Origin: Hyphomicrobiaceae bacterium UBA4118
GTDB taxonomy: Bacteria > Pseudomonadota > Alphaproteobacteria > Rhizobiales > Methyloligellaceae
Assembly (NCBI GenBank): GCA_002383105.1
Contig: DFXC01000055.1
Span: forward strand, 1-9,947
Length of the DNA: 9,947 bases
Direction of reading: 5' to 3'
Program-made: the position numbers and the translations under genes
Part shown: positions 1 through 5,147 of the stretch, piece after piece
How positions within the stretch are numbered: position 1 is the first letter of the stretch
Layout of the letters: each line of letters begins with the position of its first letter
Notes under the pieces: model-generated
The model's database searches: none
Told to the model about the DNA's origin: nothing
Seen by the model: only the letters and a program-made list of their open reading frames with translations

Positions 1-85
1 AACCGTGCCAATGCCGGTATGCCAACTCAGATGGGCCCACTTTGGTTCCAGCCGGGGATAGTCGCCGAGGACAAGGGCTCCGTCC

Positions 86-787
86 TCACCCCGGCGCGGG
101 GGTCTTGGGCGTGAACAGGCAGGTGTCGGCGATGAGGCAGCGCCAGCATTCGGGCTTGCGCGCCTTGCACACATAGCGCCCATGCAGGATCAGCCAGTGA
201 TGGCTGTCGTGCTTGTAGCGCTCGGGCACGACCTTATCGAGCGTGAGCTCCACCTCGAGCGGCGTCTTGCCGGGCGCGAGCCCCGTGCGGTTGGCGACCC
301 TGAAGATATGGGTGTCGACGGCGATGGTCGGCCGCCCGAAGGCGACATTGAGCACGACATTGGCGGTTTTGCGCCCGACCCCGGGGAGCGTCTCCAGCGC
401 CTCGCGATTATCGGGCACCTTGCTGTCATGCTCCTCGACAAGCTTGCGCGAGGCTGCGATCAGGTTCTTCGCCTTGCTGCGGTAAAGACCGATGGTCTTG
501 ATCTTCTCGGTGAGCCTCGCCTCGCCGAGCTTGATGAGCTTCTCCGGCGTGCCGGCGATGCGGAAGAGATCGGGCGTAGCGCGGTTGACGGAGGCGTCGG
601 TCGCCTGCGCCGACAGCACGACGGCCACCAGCAGGGTAAACGGGTCGCGGTAGTGAAGCTCGGTCTTGGGGTGCGGGCAGGCCTCGTGAAAGCGGCGGAA
701 GACCTCGTCGATCTGGCTTTGCGTCAGCCGCGATCCCGGAGCTTTCTTGGCTCTAGGCTGCTTGCCGCTTTTCTTTTGAACCGCCAC
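86..787 (-). CDS. nth: Endonuclease III (DNA glycosylase/AP lyase)
   Basis: Base-excision repair enzyme that removes oxidised pyrimidines and nicks the abasic site. The 233-residue protein has the full family layout. The helix-hairpin-helix is around residues 131-155 with the motif LPGVGRKTA, whose K140 is the expected Schiff-base lysine. D158 in VDTHIFRVANR is the catalytic aspartate. The [4Fe-4S] loop C207-x6-C214-x2-C217-x5-C223 is exactly canonical. A lysine/arginine-rich extension of about 20 residues precedes the conserved domain. The start is GTG, with a short purine run (AGGGG) about 3 bases upstream; no better start is visible. The gene is divergent from the DUF2244 gene at 930, with 142 bp between them. 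Family call is very secure; the exact start is less so. Confidence 0.97.
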   Translation of the reverse strand: MAVQKKSGKQPRAKKAPGSRLTQSQIDEVFRRFHEACPHPKTELHYRDPFTLLVAVVLSAQATDASVNRATPDLFRIAGTPEKLIKLGEARLTEKIKTIGLYRSKAKNLIAASRKLVEEHDSKVPDNREALETLPGVGRKTANVVLNVAFGRPTIAVDTHIFRVANRTGLAPGKTPLEVELTLDKVVPERYKHDSHHWLILHGRYVCKARKPECWRCLIADTCLFTPKTPAPG

Positions 788-870
788 GGGCCCCTGTCTA
801 CCACCGAATCGAGCTTTGGAGCGCTCGCGGCCTGCAATTGAATCGCGCGGCGCGACTGACTATTTTGTTT

Positions 871-913
871 GAGCATGATCGTCTCGCGCCGCCACTCACT
901 CCGGATCATGCTC
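871..913. repeat. Intergenic palindromic repeat, copy 1
   Basis: Perfect 10-bp inverted arms, GAGCATGATC (871-880) and GATCATGCTC (904-913), enclose a 23-nt loop. The outer sequence CTAGAGCATGATCCGGA (read on the minus strand) is shared with copy 2 (4521-4573) except for one base, and with degraded copy 3 (8327-8350) except for two. The inner part of the loop has diverged from copy 2. It lies in the divergent nth/DUF2244 gap, ending 16 nt before the DUF2244 start, so any promoter or leader of that gene must run through or beside it. I recognise the core as a common intergenic palindrome of Hyphomicrobiales genomes; that is from memory, not a search. Confidence 0.75.
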
Positions 914-929
914 TAGATCTTGGCTTGCC

Positions 930-1424
930 ATGACAGAGCCTCGCCATCCACGACACGACGCCGCGCGCTTCAGCGCCGTGCTCATGCCGCACAGGTCCTT
1001 GGGGCCTAAGGGCTTCATGGTGCTGATGGGGGCGGTGTGCCTCGTCAACTTCGGCACCGGGCTCCTGTTCTACATGATCGGCGCCTGGCCGGTGGTGGGC
1101 TTCATGGGGCTCGACGTCGCGCTGCTCTATGCCGCCTTCAGGCTCAACTTCCGGGCGCTCCGCCTCTACGAGACGGTGGACCTGCAACAGGATGAGCTCA
1201 CGATCACGCGCGTCGCGCCATCTGGGGATTCGCAAGTTTGGAGCTTCAACCCCTATTGGGTGCGGCTCAGCCTCGAGCAGAGGATCGGCCGGCCGACGCA
1301 GCTGTCGCTTGCCTCGCATGGCAACCGGCTGGTGTTCGCGAGCTTCTTGACCGACCCAGAGCGCGAGGACTTTGCGCTGGCGCTATCAGCCGCGCTCTCT
1401 TCCGCCAAGAGCCCCGCGGTCTAG
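930..1424 (+). CDS. DUF2244 family integral membrane protein
   Basis: Function unknown; an inner-membrane protein of 164 residues, the usual length for the family. It shows the family features in order: the PHRSL motif (20-24), two hydrophobic segments (about 26-50 and 53-71) split by a WPV motif, then FRLNFRALRLYE (70-81). A soluble C-terminal part follows with WSFNPYWVRL (104-113) and the SFLTDPERE segment (138-146). Location beside nth is a frequent arrangement in alphaproteobacteria, as I recall it. No Shine-Dalgarno sequence is visible before the ATG, which follows the palindrome at 871-913 by 16 nt. The stop TAG at 1422-1424 shares CTAG with the stop of convergent gpmA. Confidence 0.9.
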   Translation: MTEPRHPRHDAARFSAVLMPHRSLGPKGFMVLMGAVCLVNFGTGLLFYMIGAWPVVGFMGLDVALLYAAFRLNFRALRLYETVDLQQDELTITRVAPSGDSQVWSFNPYWVRLSLEQRIGRPTQLSLASHGNRLVFASFLTDPEREDFALALSAALSSAKSPAV

Positions 1425-2077
1425 GCCGCGATGTCGCGCTTCTCGGCCACGGTACCGTCGGCATTGAGCCGATAGATCAGCGGCCGGCCGGTGCCGAGCT
1501 CGACCGCCATCACCTCTTCAGGGGTCAGCCGATCGAGCTGCATGATCAGCGCGCGCAGTGAATTGCCGTGGGCGACGACGAGCACGTTCTTGCCCGCCCG
1601 CAACTCGGGCGCGATGCGTTTCTCGAAGAAGGGCAGCACCCGTGCCGCGGTGTCCTTGAGGCTCTCGCCTCCGGGTGGCGCGATATCGTAGGAGCGCTGC
1701 CACAGATTCACCTGGTGGTCGCCCCAGCGCTTGCGCGCATCCTCTTTGTTGATCCCCATCAGCTCGCCATAGTCACGCTCGTTCAAGGCGGCGTCGGTGA
1801 CGATGGGAAGCTCCTCCTGCTCGATCTCGCCGAGAATGATGTGTAAGGTGTGGCGCGCCCGCTTCAGCGTGCTGGTATAGGCGCTTTCGAAGCGGCAGCC
1901 TTCCTCCTCGAGCATGGCGCCGGCGCGATGCGCCTCGAAAATCCCTTCCTCGGTGAGGTCGACGTCCTTCCATCCGGTAAAGCGGTTCAAGCGGTTCCAT
2001 TCGCTCTCGCCGTGGCGCACGAGGACGAGCACGTTGCCGAGCTTAGCTGGCTCTTCGTCTTGAGAGGGCCCTGTCAT
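1421..2077 (-). CDS. gpmA: 2,3-bisphosphoglycerate-dependent phosphoglycerate mutase
   Basis: Interconverts 3- and 2-phosphoglycerate in glycolysis and gluconeogenesis, via a phosphohistidine intermediate, in the cytoplasm. The protein has 218 residues. RHGES (21-25) carries the phosphorylated H22. R73 lies in [17 protein letters not shown] (98-108), with catalytic E100, is the cofactor-dependent mutase signature, and H170 in [10 protein letters not shown] is the second catalytic histidine. It is shorter than the roughly 250-residue E. coli enzyme because the segment between the KRWG and PPGGESL motifs is compact, as in the short alphaproteobacterial clade. About 13 residues precede the usual start of the domain. 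An AAGG lies only 2-3 nt before the ATG, so the true start could be slightly different. It lies downstream of dapB, separated by 188 bp. Confidence 0.95.
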   Translation of the reverse strand: MTGPSQDEEPAKLGNVLVLVRHGESEWNRLNRFTGWKDVDLTEEGIFEAHRAGAMLEEEGCRFESAYTSTLKRARHTLHIILGEIEQEELPIVTDAALNERDYGELMGINKEDARKRWGDHQVNLWQRSYDIAPPGGESLKDTAARVLPFFEKRIAPELRAGKNVLVVAHGNSLRALIMQLDRLTPEEVMAVELGTGRPLIYRLNADGTVAEKRDIAA

Positions 2078-2265
2078 CGCCTTCTGCTGCCTAGCCCCGC
2101 CGAAGCGGTTCCTTAAGCTTCGCCCTCAGCATAAGCGAGGAACGTTAAAGTCGATCTCACATCGCCTCCGTTTCGGGCCCATTTCCGGCGAAGGGGAGCC
2201 GCGTTTTAGGCAACCACGCGGCATTCTGCCAGACGAGAGAAGAGGTAGGTCTGATCCTGCCGGCA
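2078..2265 (-). other. dapB-gpmA intergenic stretch with a small hairpin
   Basis: These 188 bp separate two minus-strand genes and would hold any gpmA promoter and leader. The only clear structure is a 6-bp inverted repeat, CGAAGC (2101-2106) and GCTTCG (2117-2122), with a 10-nt loop. It sits 24 nt upstream of the gpmA start. There is no U-tract, so I do not call it a terminator. The 8-bp palindrome TGCCGGCA (2258-2265) directly follows the dapB stop. I see no convincing sigma-70 hexamers. Confidence 0.4.
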
Positions 2266-3072
2266 TTACAAGCCCAGAACGTCCTTCATCGAATAGAGGC
2301 CAGAGCCCTTTCCCCTCGCCCACAAGGCTGCTTTGACGGCGCCTCGGGCAAAAATGCCGCGGTCGGTGGCGATATGGGCAAGCTCGATCCTCTCGCCGGG
2401 CCCGGCAAAGATTACCCGGTGCTCTCCTACGACATCGCCGCCACGCAGTGCGGCAAAGCCGATATCGCCCTCGCGCCTCGGCCCGGTCTCGCCGTCGCGG
2501 GTGCGCACCCCTCGGTCATCCAGCGAAATGCCGCGGGCCTTGGCGGCAGCCTCTCCGAGTAGAAGTGAGGTGCCCGAGGGAGCATCGCGCTTATGGCGGT
2601 GGTGCATCTCCAGGATCTCGATGTCGAACTCAGGTCCGAGGGCTTCGGCAACGCGAGCGGTCAGCACGGCGAGGAGGTTGACGCCCTGGCTCATATTGCC
2701 GGCTTTGACGATGGTGGCGTGACGGGCGGCAGCCTCGATCTTGGCCTCATCGGCCTCGGAGAGACCGGTGGTGCCGATGACATGAACGATGCGCGCCTGG
2801 GCTGAGAGCGCCGCAAACGCGGTGGTCGAGGCGGGCGTGGTGAAATCGAGCACGCCGTCGACGGCGGCAAACACCGGCAAAGGATCGTCGGTGATGGCGA
2901 TGCCGAGCGGCTCGAGCCCGGCCATCTCGCCGAGGTCACGGCCGACGGCAGGGGAGCCCTTGGCCTCGATCCCGCCGGCGACGACGCAGCCTGCCGTTGC
3001 GGCAACGGTGCGGGTAAGCGCCTGGCCCATGCGTCCGGCGGCCCCGAGCACTGCGATCTTCATCTCTGCCAT
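2266..3072 (-). CDS. dapB: 4-hydroxy-tetrahydrodipicolinate reductase
   Basis: Reduces 4-hydroxy-tetrahydrodipicolinate with NAD(P)H in the lysine/meso-diaminopimelate pathway; cytoplasmic. From the chosen ATG the protein has 268 residues, the normal length. The Rossmann loop GAAGRMG is at residues 10-16. DFTTP (76-80) and GTTGLSE (100-106) follow, then the family signature [15 protein letters not shown] (155-169), which includes catalytic H157, K161 and the substrate-binding PSGT (165-168). I chose ATG 3072 because the domain begins [10 protein letters not shown] as in relatives. A longer form from GTG at 3087 and a shorter one from ATG at 3063 are also in frame, and none has a clear Shine-Dalgarno sequence. 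gpmA follows on the same strand. Confidence 0.95.
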   Translation of the reverse strand: MAEMKIAVLGAAGRMGQALTRTVAATAGCVVAGGIEAKGSPAVGRDLGEMAGLEPLGIAITDDPLPVFAAVDGVLDFTTPASTTAFAALSAQARIVHVIGTTGLSEADEAKIEAAARHATIVKAGNMSQGVNLLAVLTARVAEALGPEFDIEILEMHHRHKRDAPSGTSLLLGEAAAKARGISLDDRGVRTRDGETGPRREGDIGFAALRGGDVVGEHRVIFAGPGERIELAHIATDRGIFARGAVKAALWARGKGSGLYSMKDVLGL

Positions 3073-3114
3073 GACGGGCGTGACCACGCTGGAAAGTTCA
3101 GGTCAGAGCCTTCT

Positions 3115-3273
3115 ATGATGCGGCTCGTGGCCTCGCAAGGCTGCTCGCATCGAAACCACGATCTGGCGAGACGACATGGACCGGCGATCGCCGATAGAAA
3201 CGCGCGGGGCTTCGACCGCAAGGGGAGCATTCCGAAACACTACGGCGCCGACGGCAGCATCCTCAAGGACTGA
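3115..3273 (+). CDS. Possible 52-residue small protein, or gene remnant
   Basis: I do not recognise this gene. The frame opens with two adjacent ATG codons (3115 and 3118) and ends at TGA 3271-3273. The second half, from about residue 29, reads like real protein: NARGFDRKGSIPKHYGADG then SILKD at the C terminus, with almost every codon ending in G or C, as in the flanking genes. The first half has poorer codon choice and no Shine-Dalgarno sequence precedes the ATGs. It could be a genuine small gene, the tail of a decayed one, or chance. It lies between dapB and the PKS gene, 142 bp before the latter. Confidence 0.28.
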   Translation: MMRLVASQGCSHRNHDLARRHGPAIADRNARGFDRKGSIPKHYGADGSILKD

Positions 3274-3288
3274 GCCCCATCTGGCGGG

Positions 3289-3322
3289 TTTGTGGCGAAT
3301 TGAAGCCACTCCTCCACACAAA
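3289..3322. promoter_or_regulatory. Nested inverted repeats upstream of the PKS gene
   Basis: GTGGC (3292-3296) pairs with GCCAC (3305-3309) around an 8-nt AT-rich centre. The overlapping TTTGTG (3289-3294) matches CACAAA (3317-3322). The site lies about 95-125 bp before the PKS start. Such dyads can be operator sites, but the arms are short and could arise by chance. No regulator gene is adjacent. Confidence 0.25.
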
Positions 3323-3415
3323 GAATTGAGGATGTGCGCCAATAGGGCCCCTGGCCTGCCGCCATGCCTGAGGCCCATAGTGGCCCACAGCAGGCGACGG
3401 TGATGTGGGAGCCGG

Positions 3416-4513
3416 ATGCTCAAGACCGCCACCAGGACTAAGCAGGCGCGCCAAAGGACACCGGCTTTCGACGTCGAGATCGCCAGCGTGGCGACGGCCG
3501 TGCCGCCGCACAAAGTCTCCCAAGACGACATCGCCGAACGCGCCAAGCATGTGTTCCCGCATCTTGCCCGTCTCGGCGCCCTTTATACCAATACCGGCAT
3601 CAGCAACCGCTACTTCTGTCAGCCGAAGGAATGGTATTACGAGCGCCACGGCTGGGAAGCGCGCACCGAGGTCTTCCAACGTCACGCGCTTCAACTGCTC
3701 GAGGAGGTGACGCTGGCGGCAATCGCTGCCGCCGGCATTGGTCTCAAGGACGTTCGCGCTCTCGTGGTGAACACGATCACGGGTCTCGCCATCCCGAGCC
3801 TTGACGCCAAGCTGATGAACCGGCTGAAACTGCCGCCTTCGGTGGAGCGGATACCGATCTTCGGACTTGGTTGTGGGGGCGGCGTTGCCGGGCTCGGCAG
3901 GTCTGCGCGTTACGCCCAATCCATGCCCGGCGCCCATGTATTGTTTCTGACTGTGGACCTTTGCAGCCTTTGCCTTCGCATTGCCGATCCGAGCATGGCG
4001 ATGTTCGTTTCGGCCGCACTGTTCGGCGATGGTGCCGCCGGCGTCGTCTTGCGCAATGTGGGAGGGTCGGAGGCAGGAGCTTCGGGGCGTGGCCGCATCC
4101 TCGCCGTGGGCGATCATTTCTGGCCCGACACCGAGCGCATCATGGGCTGGGACATCAAGGAGGACGGCTTCGGCGTGGTGCTGAGCCCCGAGCTTCCGGG
4201 GCTCATGAGGAAGCGTCTGGCGCCGGCGGTGCGGGATTTCCTCGATGCGAACGGCATGTCACTCGGAGAGTTCACGGGCTTCCTGCTGCATCCAGGCGGC
4301 GCCAAGATCCTGGAGACCGCGCGGATGGTGCTCGGGCTTACGCCTGACGATCTTGCGCTCTCGGCCGGCATCTTGCGCGATTTCGGCAATATGTCCTCGC
4401 CCACGGCGCTCTTTGCGCTCGATCGCGCGGTCAAAGGCGGCGCTCGCGGGCCGCATCTCTTGATCGCCTTTGGACCCGGCTTCTCGGCCTATTTCGTCGC
4501 CGTCGATCTGTGA
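3416..4513 (+). CDS. Type III polyketide synthase (chalcone/stilbene synthase family)
   Basis: A homodimeric ketosynthase family that extends an acyl-CoA starter with malonyl-CoA units and cyclises the product, typically to alkylpyrones or alkylresorcinols in bacteria. The 365 residues match the family length. The catalytic triad is complete: C153 in GLGCGGGVAGLGR, H292 in LLHPGG and N325 in DFGNMSSPT. ALFGDGAAG (201-209) and AFGPGFSAY (351-359, in place of the classic GFGPG) are the other family motifs. The N terminus has about 18 basic residues before the thiolase fold. GGGAG at 3407-3411 lies 4 nt before the ATG and supports this start. The convergent neighbour is an isoprenylcysteine methyltransferase-like gene, a family that O-methylates such products elsewhere. 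No acyl-loading or fatty-acid enzyme is in the window, so starter and product are unknown. Confidence 0.93.
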   Translation: MLKTATRTKQARQRTPAFDVEIASVATAVPPHKVSQDDIAERAKHVFPHLARLGALYTNTGISNRYFCQPKEWYYERHGWEARTEVFQRHALQLLEEVTLAAIAAAGIGLKDVRALVVNTITGLAIPSLDAKLMNRLKLPPSVERIPIFGLGCGGGVAGLGRSARYAQSMPGAHVLFLTVDLCSLCLRIADPSMAMFVSAALFGDGAAGVVLRNVGGSEAGASGRGRILAVGDHFWPDTERIMGWDIKEDGFGVVLSPELPGLMRKRLAPAVRDFLDANGMSLGEFTGFLLHPGGAKILETARMVLGLTPDDLALSAGILRDFGNMSSPTALFALDRAVKGGARGPHLLIAFGPGFSAYFVAVDL

Positions 4514-4520
4514 CTCTTGC

Positions 4521-4573
4521 TTAAGCATGATCTTGTCGGAAAACCGGTTCCCACTTTTCCGGATCATGCTCTA
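4521..4573. repeat. Intergenic palindromic repeat, copy 2 (best preserved)
   Basis: The outer arms are AGCATGATC (4524-4532) and GATCATGCT (4562-4570). Inner arms CGGAAAA (4537-4543) and TTTTCCG (4555-4561) continue the stem after a 4-nt bulge, leaving an 11-nt loop. It fills nearly all of the gap between the convergent PKS (stop ends 4513) and methyltransferase genes. Read on the minus strand, its TAG is the methyltransferase stop codon (4571-4573). A long stem in this position could also end transcription from both sides, though there is no proper U-tract. Confidence 0.8.
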
Positions 4574-5083
4574 ACGGCGGGACGCAAGCGCCTCGTCCTC
4601 GAGTTTCATCTTGGTGTTGATCACGGTCCACCACAGCGCGGTCATGATGACGGCAAGCGCGATGGCGCCGAAGGCGAGCGGCAAGACGAACGTCTCGACA
4701 ATGGTCACCGCATAATTGGGATGGGGGAGATAGCGGTAAGGGCCGCTGCGGGCGATCGGCGCATCGGCAAGCGTGATGATGCGGTGCGTCCAGAATCTGC
4801 CGAGACTCGCGATCACCCAATAGCGCACGATTTGTAGCGCGAGATAATAGCCGACGAGAGGCCAGACGATGGGCGCCTGCGGCGAGACGAGGAAGAACAG
4901 CGAGGCAATCCAGGCGAGGTGCGTGGCCGCCACGACGGGATAGTAGACGCTTCCCACCTCGCGCCCACCTTCGGCGAGCAAGTGGCGCGTGTTGCGCGCG
5001 GAGTAGAGCTCCTCCAGCCCGCGCTGCATGAGCACGAGCAGCGCCGCGATCTGCGGCGCGCCGATGAGATCGGATAGGCCCAT
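4571..5083 (-). CDS. Isoprenylcysteine carboxyl methyltransferase-like membrane protein
   Basis: A small integral membrane SAM-dependent methyltransferase of the ICMT/PEMT superfamily, 170 residues. Hydrophobic segments are visible around residues 7-20, 47-66, 72-92 and 126-152. The cofactor-binding motif GPYRYLPHPNY is at 114-124, E130 follows in the next helix, and an acidic KLEDEAL tail (160-166) corresponds to the conserved C-terminal region. Bacteria lack the eukaryotic prenyl-CAAX substrate, and several bacterial members sit beside type III PKS genes and methylate their phenolic or pyrone products (established for the Bacillus BpsA/BpsB and Streptomyces Srs systems). The convergent PKS at 3416-4513 suggests the same job here; that is inference. 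It follows the GGDEF-EAL gene by 64 bp, so the two may be cotranscribed. No clear Shine-Dalgarno sequence precedes the ATG. Confidence 0.88.
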   Translation of the reverse strand: MGLSDLIGAPQIAALLVLMQRGLEELYSARNTRHLLAEGGREVGSVYYPVVAATHLAWIASLFFLVSPQAPIVWPLVGYYLALQIVRYWVIASLGRFWTHRIITLADAPIARSGPYRYLPHPNYAVTIVETFVLPLAFGAIALAVIMTALWWTVINTKMKLEDEALASRR

Positions 5084-5135
5084 GGTGCCGATCTAGGGGA
5101 GGATCGCGAAAGCGGCAAGCCTCGGGTGCCGATCT
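5084..5135. repeat. 11-bp direct repeat upstream of the methyltransferase gene
   Basis: GGTGCCGATCT occurs at 5084-5094, directly abutting the methyltransferase ATG, and again at 5125-5135, with 41 bp between equivalent positions. It lies wholly within the 64-bp gap after the GGDEF-EAL gene. It may be a small local duplication or a pair of binding sites. There is no other sign of either. Confidence 0.35.
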
Positions 5136-5147
5136 CCGTGAGCGCTC

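Larger units (their letters stand above)
3088..3415. other. dapB-PKS divergent intergenic region
   Basis: This 328-bp stretch separates minus-strand dapB from the plus-strand polyketide synthase. It contains one possible small ORF (3115-3273), a pair of nested inverted repeats (3289-3322), and a GC-rich part near 3345-3390 with repeated GGCC/GGCCC motifs. No tRNA, no rho-independent terminator and no convincing promoter hexamers are visible. It must hold the start signals of both flanking genes. The longer open frames crossing it on either strand run antisense into the neighbouring genes and look like chance openings in GC-rich DNA. Confidence 0.5.

Noticed and set aside
1..85. Open frames reaching the left edge, including a minus-strand one reading EDGALVLGDYPRLEPKW
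   Set aside because: The frames are open on both strands over only 85 bases and no start codon or domain can be tied to them. The minus-strand frame reads somewhat like protein but the evidence is too short to call a gene.
51..95. GCCGGGG/CCCCGGC inverted repeat across the nth stop as a terminator
   Set aside because: The 31-nt loop, overlap with the coding end and lack of a U-tract make a rho-independent terminator unlikely.
2126..2323. 65-codon minus-strand frame in the dapB-gpmA gap
   Set aside because: It overlaps the dapB 3' end in another frame, has no recognisable sequence features, and its composition is not protein-like.
3263..4117. 284-codon open frame on the minus strand across the PKS start
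   Set aside because: It is antisense to the conserved thiolase fold of the PKS, low in hydrophobic structure, and has no motif or plausible ribosome-binding site.
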